Source of the DNA: Isoetes taiwanensis
Lineage: Eukaryota; Streptophyta; Lycopodiopsida; Isoetales; Isoetaceae
NCBI GenBank assembly: GCA_021234155.1
Contig: JAJEKV010000027.1
Location: 18,253,227 to 18,317,226, forward strand
Length of the DNA stretch: 64,000 nt
Direction of reading: 5' to 3'
The notes under the pieces were generated by a model. The model was not told the DNA's origin and searched no databases. It saw nothing but the letters and a program-made list of their open reading frames with translations. Shown here piece after piece: positions 45,228 to 56,590 of this stretch (its first letter is position 1; every line of letters begins with the position of its first letter). The position numbers and the translations under genes were made by a program.

Positions 45228-47333
45228 ATAGTAATGGTGCCCGGCATTGTTGGGCATAAGTTGAAACACCCCAGTAAATGCTTTGGGATGCGGTGAGAAA
45301 AGCCATATCCTTTCCCTTTCCCTTTTGCTCTATCCGCATTTCATTTTTTTTCTTATTTTCTCTTTTTTTTTTTTTCTTTTCCTTTCTTTTCTAAATCTTT
45401 CTCACATGTTTCCTTGTTTTCCCATCCCTTTCCTTCCCCTTCCCTCATTCCTGTAATTTTTCCCTTCCCTTTTGCTCCTTTCTCCACCTTTTCCTCTTCT
45501 CTTTTTTCTTTGCCCTTTTTCCCTTCCCCTTTCTTTTTTTTATACCTTCTCTTTTTCCCCCACCCTTTTTCCATGTCTTCCATTTTTCTCAACCTTTTAC
45601 TCATTCAGCCCTTTTCCATGCCTATTTTCCCTTCTCTTTTCCTCCTTTTTCCCTCTTTTCCTCCTTTTTTTGTGTGCCTTTTCCTTCATTTTTTCTTTTC
45701 TCCCTCCGTTTTCCATGCCCTTTTTACCTTCCTTTTTTTTTTCCATCTCCTCACCCTTTCCCTCTTTCCCTTTTCCATGTTCCCTTTTCTCTTCCCTTTT
45801 CCATTTCCTCATTTCTTTTTTGCCTCTCTCTCTTCCCCCATTTTCCATTCTTTTTCTTTTCTATTTCCCTTTTCCCCATGCCCTTTTTTCCCACCCTTTT
45901 CTTCTTTCTATTTTTTCCGTGCTTCCTTTTCCTCCTTTTCCCACCCTTTCCCTCTTCCCGTAAAATTTTCCCTTCTTCAACCCCCTTCCTTTTCCTTTTC
46001 TCTTTTCCTTTCCTCATGTCCTTTTCCCTTTCCCTCCTCCATCAATCCCGCCTTCCCTTTCCTTTCCTTTTTCCCGTTTCCTTTTCTTGATGGATTTTTT
46101 TCTTCCAGATTTTTCCTCCTTTCCGCTCTTTTTTCTGTGCACTTTTTCCCTTCCTTTCCTTTTTCCTTTTCCTTTTTCCATGCCTTTTGCACATTTGTTT
46201 TATTCTCTTATTTTCTATACCCATTTTCCTCTTTTCCCCACCCTTTCTCTCTTGCCCCTTTTCTTTTCCCTTTTTTCTTTTTTCCCTTTTCCTTTTACCC
46301 TTTTCCCTTTTCCCCATGCCTTTTCCTTTCACCACCCGTTCTCTTTTTCCTTTTCTTTTCCCTTTTTCCTTTTTCTCTTTTCCTTTTACCCTTTTCCCTT
46401 TTCCCCATGCCTTTTTGCCCTTCACATTCTCTCTTTCCACTTCCCTTTTCTTTTCCTTTTTTTCCCTTTTCCTTTCCTTTTTTCTTTTTTTCCCTTTTTC
46501 CTTTTTTTTTTCCTTTTTCCCCATGCCTTTTTGCCCTTCACATTTCTCTTTTCCACTTCCCTTTTCCTTTTTTTCCCTTTTCTTTTCCCTTTTTTTTTTT
46601 TTCCCTTTTTCTTTTTTTACCTTTTCCTTTTCCTTTTTTTCCTATTCCCCATGCCTTTACCCTTTTCCTTTTTCCCCATGCCTTTTTCCTTTCACCACCC
46701 TTTCTCTTTTTTCCTTTTCTTTTTTCTTTTTTTCCTTTTTTCCCTTTTCCTTTTACCCTTTCCCTTTTCCCCATGCCCCTTTTGCCCTTTCATTCTCTCT
46801 TTCCACTTCCATTTTCCTTTTTTTCCCTTTTCTTTTCCTTTTTCCTTTTTTTTTTCCTTTTCCTTTTCCTTTTTCCTTTTTCCTTTTCCTTTTACCCTTT
46901 TCCCTTTCCCCCCATGCCTTTTTGCCCTTCATTCTCTCTTTCCACTTCCCTTTTCCTTTTTTTTTTTTTTTTTTCCCTTTTCCTTTTGCCTTTTTCCTTT
47001 TCCCCATGCTTTTTTCTTTTTCCCCCACCCTTTCTCTTTTTTCCTTTTCTTTTCCCTTTTTTTCTTTTTTTCCCTTTTCCTTTTACCCTTTTCCCTTTTC
47101 CCCATGTCTTTTTGCCCTTCACATTCTCTCTTTCCACTTCCCTTTTCCTTTTCCCCCTTTTCATTTACCCTTTCCCCTTAAGAGATCGACACATGACCAA
47201 TGCGGTGTTGGTAAGTCGTGCGGATAAATCTAGGCGCTTCGAATGCATCCAGATGATCTCGGCCATTCAAATTAGGCCTCGATGCACTACGCACTTACGG
47301 TATAACATTATAATATAAGATTATAATATAAGA
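45228..47333 (-). mobile_element. Helitron-like element III (unit 2)
   Basis: Copy of 37608-39715. Hairpin GCCCGGC-ATT-GTTGGGC (45239-45255), 5' end A^TCTTATATTATAATC at 47333. Confidence 0.6.
45300..47176 (+). repeat. Pyrimidine tract, 1.9 kb (unit 2, element III)
   Basis: Copy of 37678-39560 with the same TTTTCCCCATGCC-marked minisatellite and many homopolymer length differences. Confidence 0.92.
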
Positions 47334-48131
47334 TCCTTTATGACGGTAAATATAAAGAAAACTATTCAAAACATAGAAAGCTTATATCATCGAGTACAAT
47401 GGAGAGTCAATGCAAAGGGATCAATTGTACCTTTGAAGTGTTTAACATTTTTTATCTTATGTTGTAAATACGATCTTTCCTAAGTAACGTGAGATGACAA
47501 ACCATTCACAAAAAGTCCTAGAAATATCTACGGTGAAATTAGTGAGAAATAATTCTATAAAGTTTGAAGTTCAGATTTTCTTTAGAGACTGAATTGAGTG
47601 CTCCAAAGACAAAATTTTTGAAATTCATATCTATTCCATCATATGAAACTAGAGAGACGAGCAGTACCTACTATCTATTTCCATTGAAATTAATGGTACC
47701 TTGGGATTCCTATTCCATTTCAAATATCATAGACATGAAATGTTTCTTGGACTTCGTTTCTTAAAAATTTCCTGGGGCCGACTGTATCTTACAAGGACTG
47801 AAATTTTGATTACTTAGAGCTACTTCATTTTCTTAAAAAAATCACATGAGATTCAAAGATCAGTGATCTTTACAATCTATTCTCATGAAAAAGGAATACT
47901 ATTGAAAATTGATATTTCATGTCAAGTAGCATAGGATCATATCATCGAAATCACAACTGTCTTAATTTATGAATAATTTAATCTTACTAATGAAGGGTAA
48001 TGCACTTCGAGATAGTTTTACAATTTAAGTGCTACCATTTAAAATTTCACATGTATCATGGAAAATTATTCCTTGATAGAGAAAACGCCCACTTTATTGG
48101 CTCCCGAAATTGACTCGTCAGGCCAACCGGG

Positions 48132-48364
48132 TTCTCCCAAGCGAACCCCAGAAATTTGCCCAGGCGAAGCCGTCGCATTCGCCCAGGCGAACCCGCAATT
48201 GACGTGGCGGACTGGGCGGGAGCCGTCAAACCTGCGTGGCGCCTCTTACCGGGTTCGCCCAGGCGAATCCTGAACCCTGGTCAGTATGGCGGGCCCCGCA
48301 GAATGGCAGGGCATGTAAGGAAGGCAGGCATTTATTGCCTTCTTATCGAGTTCGCCCAGGCGAA
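48132..48364. repeat. Five short palindromes TTCGCCCAGGCGAA (unit 2)
   Basis: Same arrangement as at 40516-40748 (offset 7616). One copy reads TTTGCCCAGGCGAA here (near 48155) where unit 1 is exact, and another (near 48254) is exact where unit 1 is not. Confidence 0.88.
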
Positions 48365-48492
48365 CCCTCTAGTGGCAGGGTTTTGAACTATTCGATTAAG
48401 AAATTTTTGCGTATTGAGTTTTGGTTTGGAAGCAGAATTTGCTCATGTAATGCTGCGATGGAGATGCCGTTCCGACACAAAAATGTGACCAT

Positions 48493-48966
48493 ATGGCTTG
48501 CCACGGCAATAGTTTTTATTGCAAGTTTGATGTGATTTATGTTTCGGCGTGGCAAGAAACGGATTCATCGACTCCATGGATGCGTCTTTCCTTCAATTCA
48601 AGGTCGTCATCTCTATCTGCTTTAAAATCAGAGCTTAAAGATGTTCAAGAACATCCAATTTCTATGTTGTTGGTCCCTTCTATAGCTCCTCTGTTGAATT
48701 CTCATTCTCAAGAATTAACGAAACAAGTATTTGCTCCTAGTTCTCATGTTCAAGAATCCATCCAGAGAGCAGATTTCGCATTTACTCCTTTCAAGCATCG
48801 ATCCAAAGAACAGATTTGGCATTTGCTCCTAATTCTCATTTTCAAGAATCTATCCAACAAGCAGATTTGGCATTTTCTCCTAATTCTCTGTACAGCAAAA
48901 AGATTTGGCATCTGCCCCTGCTTTAGCGCCAGAATTGAGCTCGAAAGCATCTGTTCAGTATCTTAA
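48493..48966 (+). CDS. Open frame with internal repeats, function unknown
   Basis: A 157-codon frame starts in the last bases of duplication unit 2 and runs into sequence not present after unit 1. Its second half contains repeats of about 50 bases (CAAGAATC.ATCCA.., AGCAGATTT.GCATTT) at about 48750, 48830 and 48880. Repeat length is not a multiple of three throughout, so the encoded repeats change frame. No domain is recognised. It could be a gene fragment or chance; there is no sign of an intact gene. Confidence 0.25.
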   Translation: MACHGNSFYCKFDVIYVSAWQETDSSTPWMRLSFNSRSSSLSALKSELKDVQEHPISMLLVPSIAPLLNSHSQELTKQVFAPSSHVQESIQRADFAFTPFKHRSKEQIWHLLLILIFKNLSNKQIWHFLLILCTAKRFGICPCFSARIELESICSVS

Positions 48967-49042
48967 CATCGCTCTGCCACAGAGCGCCGTTGAAGAGGTA
49001 AACTTAACCTTAGTCCATGAGGATATTCTTCAAGCATCTAAA

Positions 49043-50760
49043 TCTTCACAGGTAACCTTGGTCCATGAGGATATTCACAGGCCAGAGGGTTCGCCTTGCC
49101 CAGTCCTCATTCCATTCGCCTTCGTTTATCAGGTCGCTCAGGTTCATCCCCATTTCTCTGGTCCACAATGCCACATTTCTAAACCATCCATTGCCCACGA
49201 TGATGTGTGATTTTGCTGACTCTCTGATCGCGATACCCGCTAATTTGTTCGGTTTCCCACCTGCATTGTTCCTTATGAGATATCTGATAGTCTTCTCCCG
49301 TGCCCTTACCTCCATTGGTTTCTGACCTGTCTCATACACCATCACTGTTTGCGGTGTATTTGTTCTCAGCTTGAATTCCTGTTTATGCCATTGCCTAAGG
49401 ATTCCCTCCTGTTTTTCCCATTTCTTTTCTGTTAACCCCGGTCCCCAAGCTTCACCCCCATATAGTTGCGTGGTTACGACCACTGCACTGAACAGATAGC
49501 ATTTGATTTCCCAGTCTATTATTCTACTCCTATTGCAGAAATTCTTCATAGTAAAGTAACTCCCGATGGCTGTTTGGAATCTTGTATCTACTCCTTTAGC
49601 CCATTTCCCTGTACCATGTGTGTAATATCCCAGGTATCTATATTCTGTTGATTCTTCTAGTTCTGTTCCCAAGTACTTGAATGGTTTGTGTCTGGTCCTG
49701 TTGCCGAAGAAGACTATTTTAGTCTTTGTAAGATTTACTGTCAACCCTGTCTTTTCGCAGAAGATCTCTAGCAGTTTCAGTAACCTATGCATTCCCTTAT
49801 TTTTTGTGGCCATCATGCTCAGGTCATCGGCATATAACATGATGGGTACTTTGGTTTCCCCGAGTGTGGGAGCGTCCATGTCCCCTTGCTGTTCTGCTAT
49901 GAAGTCTTGTAATGCATCTATGTATATTCCGAACAGTGTTGGGGATAGCAGGCATCCCTGCTTGACTCCCGTGTCACAATCTATTGCTTTTTTCTCTTCT
50001 TCCAATTTTTGCATATACACTATAGTATAATCTTGCAATTGCCCCTACCATGTCTCTTGGTGCCTGCATATCTATGAGTCTCTGTATGAGCTTCTCCCTT
50101 GGGACTGTGTCAAAAGCTTTCCTAAAGTCCACAAAGCAGCATATTACTTTCTTTCCCTGATTTCTATTCTGTTCTATTAATATCCTAAGGGTTACTAGGT
50201 GGTCAGTGGTTGAGTGTTCCGGCCTGAAGCCTGCCTGCCCCTGTGCTCTCAAGTTTCCTATCTCTGCCCATTGTTTCAATTTATTGTCTAAAACCTTTCC
50301 AAACCATTTTGCAAAGATGGAGCTCACCATTATTGTTCTGTAATTTCCAGGTTCATGTCTGCTTCCCCCTTTGTGTAGGGGTATGACCCTGTTGTATCTG
50401 TCTGGAAGTCCCGTGTGTATTATACCGTTGAATATATCTGTCACCTGCTTCACTATCGCAGTGTCTGCACATTTTAGCAATTCCACAGTTAGTCCATATA
50501 GGTCTGGAGCTTTGTTGTTGGCCATCCTATTTAGTGCTACCATCACTTCCTGTATGCTGAAGCACGGTGTGTCCATCTCCTGTAGTTCTGGTATTGGTGC
50601 GGGGGAGGGCCGGAATAAGCTGTGAAGATAAGCCTTCCACTTAGCATCAAGATGGTTGTTGTGCTCTATCTGGAAGCATAGAAGATTGTGTGTTTTTAAG
50701 GGCTTGGATATTCTTGTTGTTGTTGTTGTTGTCCTCCAGGACGCTCAAGATAGAATTGCT
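49043..50760 (-). mobile_element. LINE fragment G, a separate lineage
   Basis: A minus-strand RT-bearing fragment with no endonuclease and no microsatellite tail. At the 3' side a 21-base segment around TGGTCCATGAGGATATT is repeated (49011 and 49059). The 5' side ends near a (GTT)n run (50718-50737). Its RT and C-terminal region are clearly more distant from LINEs C-F than those are from each other. Confidence 0.8.
49046..50690 (-). pseudogene. LINE G reverse transcriptase, one frameshift
   Basis: The N-terminal part (frame open from about 50690 to 49974) has FQIEHNNHLDAKWKAYLHSL, LNRMANNKAPDLYGLTVELL, RVIPLHKGGSRHEPGNYRTI and CFVDFRKAFDTVP (motif A). The frame changes at about 50000. The rest (50038-49046) has GVKQGCLLSPTLFGIYID (Leu where family members have Pro), the active-site YADD (LYADDLSMM), TVNLTKTKIV, YRYLGYYTHG and a C-terminal region ending WPVNILMDQGYL. 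No C-terminal CCHC knuckle is present, unlike C-F. A single break separates two otherwise open halves. Confidence 0.83.
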
Positions 50761-53040
50761 AAGGCCTATCATTGCCGTTCGCTTGCTACTTCCAAGTGAC
50801 AGTTGATCTTTGAGATTTATTTGGGGGTGTTGTCTTATGCATAGGGTGGTAATCCTACTTAGTGGATCATGATTATCCTCTGAGATTTTAATCTATCTTT
50901 TGTCTATCTTTTGTCTTGAACTTTATCTATCTTTTGTCTATCTATCTTTTGTCTTGAACTTTTAAATTAAAAGTTCAAGACAATTAATAAAGTTTGACGT
51001 CCTTCAAAAAAAGGAAAAACAAAACAAGTGTAGACAATCTTAAATATGTGGCAAGGGAACGTAACTTATTAGAACAGTAATCACATGCTAAGACCTTAGT
51101 TTGTTTATGCTCTTGTGCCCAAGGTGCCTATTAAAAAAATTATTAAATTAAACGAGCGAAATATTGATTAAGCTCATGTCCTGTGTTAAATTAAGTGATC
51201 TTGGCTGGCATGTCTAAGATATCAGAAACATGTGTTTTGAGCTGGGCAGATATTAGAAATAATCATCCAAAATTTTGACATAGAAAAAAAGACCATTGAA
51301 GTAATCTATTTATAACATGCTTATTTCAAAATAGATCATAAAAGCTTAGACTTCAACTTATTTCAAACGAAATCATAGAAGCGACAACAAATGAAGGAGA
51401 CATGGAGGATGTAGGGTTGATAATTAGGAATATTTAGAGATGGAAGATCCAAGGAGGAGTTGGCATTGGTAGCTCTTTTGAAGACGTGGCCCTGCGGCAG
51501 ATCTCCTAGTCAGGGAGCTAAACATTAGCAAATCTACTAGCCGGAGAATTGAACACTGGTGACGCCAAACCAGGGTCTGGCCGGAGGAATGATCTGAAAG
51601 AATGCAATGAATGAGCTGCTTGTAGGCCCAATCAAATTCATCGCGATTGCTCTGTAAGAAAACCAGGTTTAGCCAAGTCCATGTGACACCCATCTGACTC
51701 TCCATAAATAAACGTTTGAAACTACACTAAACAAAGCCCGACAAGTAAAAAGCTTCCTCTATCTATCTTTAAAGAAGAGATGGAAAATATCTAGTGCAAA
51801 CCTTATATTCAAAGCAATGTTGAAAACCATGGTAAATACCACTACCAATTCAACAAACCATGTTATGTTAGAAAACCAACATGAAAGGCCACTATTGATA
51901 TCGAAAACTATGTTATAAATAACTATCAAATTTGACAAACTAAAGAAAACACCAGGAATAACCATGTTATAAAAACTACTATAATATGTATGTTTTACTA
52001 AGGATTGCATAAAAAATGACATTTGTAGTGGTTCTCTTGTGGTTACTAATTAAACCAACTAAGAATCGTCTGTAGGAGAAGTGAATATATTACGGGAGCA
52101 TCAAAAAAAGTACTAGATTAGATCTTTGGTGATGTGCACCATGTGGAGATGCATATTTAGAGTTCCATCATGAACTAAAGTACGCCAATGAACTAGGTTG
52201 AAATTTTGTGTTTTGCATACTTGTATCTATCTTTTGTTGATGTACTTAACTACTTCTAAGGGTGACATTTTGAACATAAGTTTTTTTTGAAGAACTGTGT
52301 CAGCAATATATTAAAATAAATAAGATAAGATTAAAAGATAATAAGTTTTTTTGAACATAAGTTTTGGCTCTGTCTTCCTAAACTTTCATCTTTAGATGCA
52401 AATTTAATTGCCTTCTATTGCTTATAAAGAGTTATTTTCTCTATTGAGATCCATCCTATAAATGCAAAGTTAATAGATTCATAGGATGGGTCATATGCCA
52501 AAGTGAAGTGGTGTTCTCATTGAGCTTTTTGAAAATGCTATGTACAAATTGGTGCCCCTTACTAGGGGTAGAAATCTTTGAAAAAGTTGAAAACTAAAAA
52601 TGCTATGAAACTAGACAATCATCGAGAGCATTTTGAAGTCTAGAATACAACATCAAAGATGATCAGTTTTTTGAGAAAATCTTAATGAGAAATGGCGTCA
52701 ATGCTCTTGAGGAATGCCTGTAGTGCCTGAACCAAAATGGAGACAACTTGAATACATCCCTCCAAACCAAAAGTTGAAGCACCCAAAAAGATAAAGCACG
52801 ATCTCATGCACTTCGTCAACCAAGAGACTTCCCCAAATAACCTGCAAAGACAAGGCTGAAAAAATAGAAAATGACGTCAAGTAGTTAGGTGCCTTGTGCG
52901 TTAAAATATCAAATATTTAATAAAGCTTGAAGGCCCCAGGGCCACGCTGAAGAAATAACCACCGATTAATCGAGAACTATCCACAGAATGACCATCGCAG
53001 GAAAAAAAATCCGATTACTGCTGCCTCAGAGGCTACAATG
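50761..53040. other. No gene recognised
   Basis: AT-rich DNA. It includes a small repeat of TATCTTTTGTCT(T/A) units at about 50891-50962 and a self-complementary stretch (TTTAAATTAAAAGTT) near 50960. No open frame with a recognisable domain. Confidence 0.5.
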
Positions 53041-53044
53041 TCAT

Positions 53045-53069
53045 GCGCGCGCGCACACACACACATACA

Positions 53070-53103
<34 letters not shown>
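53045..53103. repeat. Compound microsatellite (GC)n-(CA)n-(GA)n
   Basis: GCGCGCGC, then about 17 CA units with one T interruption, then about eight GA units, directly joined to the (GAAAT)5 tail of LINE C at 53104-53128. Confidence 0.95.
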
Positions 53104-53105
<2 letters not shown>

Positions 53106-53167
53106 AATGAAATGAAATGAAATGAAATGTTTTTTGATTATTACGCCTACTGAGACCATCAGGTCTA

Positions 53168-56100
53168 TCAGACGTTCAAGTTATCTTCTACATCCAACCA
53201 ATCATCTGATGAGCCTCCAAAATCAGAGGCATCATCTGTCAGCTCTAACTCCTCTATCTCATGTTCATCATTCTGTAAAAGCACCTCTAAACTAGAAATA
53301 CATGCTTTTCTAATTTTTAGTACATCTATGATAAAATTCCCAACACTAGTGGGAGGTAAACAAAACAAATCTTCTAATGTCCCGTGTACTTCATATCTCT
53401 GTCGCAATACCTCATATGCTGGGCACAACATAAGAGCATGCACTTCATCTTCGATCTCATCTTGACCACAAACTTTGCACAGCCGTCTATCTCTAGGAAT
53501 ACGATGCCATCGACCTTCTTCAATACTCAGATGGTGAGAGCTCAAGCGCATGCGAGATATCTCTTTACGTTTTATCACTGACATATCACTTTTCAAATAA
53601 CCTGCTTCCTGTAAACCGAGGTTCATATTAATGCGGTATGCCTGCATTTTTGTCTTAGGATTATCCCATAATGCTGCATATATGCCTCTAATCACCCATT
53701 CTCGAATATCTGTGATCGGACACTCATCTATGTTCAGCTTCCATTTTTGCAACCAACACTTAACTTTTTTATACCATCCATTTGTGTCACTTTCCTTCAT
53801 GGCAAGATAGGGCAGTCTAGTGTCCTCCATTCCCTTCACTTTATTCACATATATTAGTGTCTGAATAAGGGCCTCTCCTTCCAAGGGAATCATACCACAC
53901 TCTGCTAACATCATTTCATATGGGGTTTGAGTTTTTACTCCTAATTCAGTGCATAGGAATCGTTTTTGGATTTTTTCCACCTGTGTCCATAGGCATGCTG
54001 GCAAGCCTGGCCCCCATACTTCACATCCATAAAGGACTCTTGGCGCACAGAACTTTATCAAACATCTTCTTGGGCCTAAATTCATAACGTGCGCCTTCCC
54101 ACAACTCCTTTGCATAGCGTAGAGAGACTTAAGACCGCCATTTGTTCTCTGTTCAATGCACTTATTCCACCTGAAATTCTTATCCAGCACTAGTCCCAAG
54201 TATTTATATGTGTTAACAGATTCTAGCTTTTCCCCTTTGTAATAAAAGTCACAGTTCTTCCTGGACCCCACTATCATTGTCTTAGACTTATTCAAGTTCA
54301 CCCGCATTCCCATTCCATCCGAAAAATCAGCCAAGGTATCAAGGTGTTTCTGGAGCCCTGCTTTCTGTCTAGACATGAGAACTACATCATTTGCATATAG
54401 CAAAAGACTAAGGACATAATCAGCGATAGGAGTGCCATACCCACCACGCTCTATAATCCATTCTTCCAGACCATCTATAAACAATCCAAACAGTGTGGGA
54501 GACAAAGGGCAGCCCTGTTTAACCCCAACATTACTGACTACCATGTCACTACATACATTCTGTAAAGGCAAGGATAGTTCTACTAACACCTGTTCATACA
54601 GCAGCTTCGTTGCATCTCTATATTCCTTTGGGATGTTTAATTTATTCATTCTCTCCCACAGGCATTTCCTCGGAACCATATCGAAAGCTTTGCTAAAGTC
54701 AATAAATGCCAAATACAAAGGTTTCTTCTTACCTTTCACTGCCTCCATTACCACCTGCATTGTCACCAAGTGGTCAATAGTGGAGTGTTTATGCCTGAAA
54801 CCCGCTTGCCCCTTGGCTCTCAAATTATGCCCCTCAGCCCATTTAGTGATCTTGGCCTCTAGCACAGACGCAAAGAGTTTAGAGAAAATACTAGAAATCA
54901 GAATGGTCCTGTAATTATTGATGTCGGATTTATCACCTCCCTTGAAAATAGGTACTACCCGATTAATTTGCCAAGTTTTTGGAAACCCTTCAGCCATTAC
55001 CATGTTAAACATCCGCATAATAGGCTCCACTATCTCCCCCCCTGCCCATTTCAACATCTCCGCCATCAAACCCCCTGCATCTGCTGCCTTACCATTAGCC
55101 AATCTACTGATCCCCGTTACCACATCATCCTCTGTAATAAAGGGTTCACTTTCGTGTCCTGTCACTACAACCGAATCAATACCTTCCAAGTGATACAGTT
55201 TTTGAACATGCTGAAATAGCTCAAATGCATCTATGTCTGGGGCAACTGCAGATTTTCTTTTCATTTTGTTCCAAAAGGTTTTAGGTTCACGAATCAGATC
55301 CTCTATATGTTTAGTCTGTCTGTCTTTCAAAAATACTCTTTTCTTTTTCCGAACCGTAGCCACATACTCTTTCTTTTTCATTTTCTTAACACTGCCTTCT
55401 GCTTTCAAATATTCTCTGCGTTTAGCTTTACATGTCTCATCGTACCAACTGTTACACGGCAGACCTTTCGCCTTACGTTTGTGTGTAAAGCATCGCTCTG
55501 TCGCATCCAGGATGAGTTGTGTAATGTGCTCATCTAGATCAGCTGCGTGCTTCAGACCCACTAACCTTGGTATGCCCTCTTCACATGCCTTCTGATATAA
55601 ATCTGCTTTTTTTCTATCAAGCCTCACATAATTTCCCTGCTGATTTTCCCGAACTGGGCTGGTTACCTTACCGATTTGCAAGTGAAATGAGATTGGAACG
55701 TGATCGGATTCAGGCTGGGGCTCCCATACTTCAAGGTGTGTTACATATTGAGCAATTCCTTCGCCTCCAATAACATAATCAACCACACTTTTTCCTCTGC
55801 ATGTACATTTAGCTGATCCTGGGAATCGGTTCAGCCCATTAAATATTCTGAGATCCAGTCCACTGCACATTTCTAACAACATCCTACCCGTGTGAGTCAC
55901 ATAAGCCTTATCATCTGATTTTCTGTCCCATCCTACGGTCCATGATTCATCATCGTCCATGTCTTGCATCCATATGAGATCTCCATCCTGATTAAGAACC
56001 GATGCTTGCTTACTGGCAGTTCTCCCGTTAAAATCCCCCATGAGTATCACATCACCTTTATCTGCAAGTGTGACAATATCCTGCTCTAACTGGAAGAAAG

Positions 56101-56467
56101 GATCTGCTCGGTCAATGTCCCCTGTATCATATGCCTTTTTGTGTACGGGAGGATAGTAACAGCCTGCTATATATATCTTTCTACGCCCTGTTATTTCCAC
56201 CCAGATATACTGTTTACTGTTACTGATATCCATTTCTTTTATTAAATGTGCAAATCTCTCTCGAACAAAACACGCAATGCCTCCGTTACCCCTGTAACTT
56301 GTTCCTACCGCATTCCACACTGATGTAACTTTTTGAAAACCAGGTATATCCGGCAAGGTAAACTGTTCATGCTCCCAGGTTTCCACAAATATAACTAAAT
56401 CTAGAGATTTGAGAACTTCAAACATGCTACTTACTTTAGAGTCCGTGAGCATATTGATGTTCCACAT
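53168..56467 (-). CDS. LINE C ORF2: endonuclease-RT-zinc knuckle, 1099 aa, RT active site altered
   Basis: Starts at ATG 56467 with MWNINML. An apurinic-type endonuclease follows, with VIFVETWEHEQ, GCYYPPVHK, ILMGDFNGRT and SDHVPISFHL (residues about 30-260). A basic linker (HKRKAKGLPCNSWYDETCK, about 330) precedes RT: RLANGKAADAGGLMAEML, RVVPIFKGGDKSDINNYRT, FIDFSKAFDMVP, GVKQGCPLSPTLFGLFID. The catalytic YADD is YAND (54397-54386, residues 691-694), so the first metal-binding Asp is Asn. The end has CKVCGQDEIEDEVHALMLC. The frame is unbroken over 1099 codons. The family role is nicking the target and copying element RNA onto it. With YAND this copy should be unable to polymerise. Confidence 0.93.
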   Translation of the reverse strand: MWNINMLTDSKVSSMFEVLKSLDLVIFVETWEHEQFTLPDIPGFQKVTSVWNAVGTSYRGNGGIACFVRERFAHLIKEMDISNSKQYIWVEITGRRKIYIAGCYYPPVHKKAYDTGDIDRADPFFQLEQDIVTLADKGDVILMGDFNGRTASKQASVLNQDGDLIWMQDMDDDESWTVGWDRKSDDKAYVTHTGRMLLEMCSGLDLRIFNGLNRFPGSAKCTCRGKSVVDYVIGGEGIAQYVTHLEVWEPQPESDHVPISFHLQIGKVTSPVRENQQGNYVRLDRKKADLYQKACEEGIPRLVGLKHAADLDEHITQLILDATERCFTHKRKAKGLPCNSWYDETCKAKRREYLKAEGSVKKMKKKEYVATVRKKKRVFLKDRQTKHIEDLIREPKTFWNKMKRKSAVAPDIDAFELFQHVQKLYHLEGIDSVVVTGHESEPFITEDDVVTGISRLANGKAADAGGLMAEMLKWAGGEIVEPIMRMFNMVMAEGFPKTWQINRVVPIFKGGDKSDINNYRTILISSIFSKLFASVLEAKITKWAEGHNLRAKGQAGFRHKHSTIDHLVTMQVVMEAVKGKKKPLYLAFIDFSKAFDMVPRKCLWERMNKLNIPKEYRDATKLLYEQVLVELSLPLQNVCSDMVVSNVGVKQGCPLSPTLFGLFIDGLEEWIIERGGYGTPIADYVLSLLLYANDVVLMSRQKAGLQKHLDTLADFSDGMGMRVNLNKSKTMIVGSRKNCDFYYKGEKLESVNTYKYLGLVLDKNFRWNKCIEQRTNGGLKSLYAMQRSCGKAHVMNLGPRRCLIKFCAPRVLYGCEVWGPGLPACLWTQVEKIQKRFLCTELGVKTQTPYEMMLAECGMIPLEGEALIQTLIYVNKVKGMEDTRLPYLAMKESDTNGWYKKVKCWLQKWKLNIDECPITDIREWVIRGIYAALWDNPKTKMQAYRINMNLGLQEAGYLKSDMSVIKRKEISRMRLSSHHLSIEEGRWHRIPRDRRLCKVCGQDEIEDEVHALMLCPAYEVLRQRYEVHGTLEDLFCLPPTSVGNFIIDVLKIRKACISSLEVLLQNDEHEIEELELTDDASDFGGSSDDWLDVEDNLNV

Positions 56468-56590
56468 ACCGATCCTGATGGTCTCGCTTCCCTAATTATC
56501 AATGATCACCTTCCCTCGCCTCCACGAAACTTTCTTCTGTTGACTTCTTGCTTCTTTAAATTTCCTGATTTCTTCTTTATGGAGGACAAG

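Larger units (their letters stand above)
41115..48501. repeat. 7.4-kb tandem duplication, unit 2
   Basis: Near-identical to unit 1. Differences are small indels and clustered substitutions, for example near 41992-42075, 42612-42630, 43231-43300, 45150-45175 and 47197-47225. The same parts are present in the same order. Confidence 0.95.

Noticed and set aside
54432-55773. Plus-strand frames of 80-217 codons opposite the LINEs (also 58764-59291 and 62899-63552)
   Set aside because: They lie opposite long minus-strand ORF2 frames with clear RT motifs and show no domain of their own.
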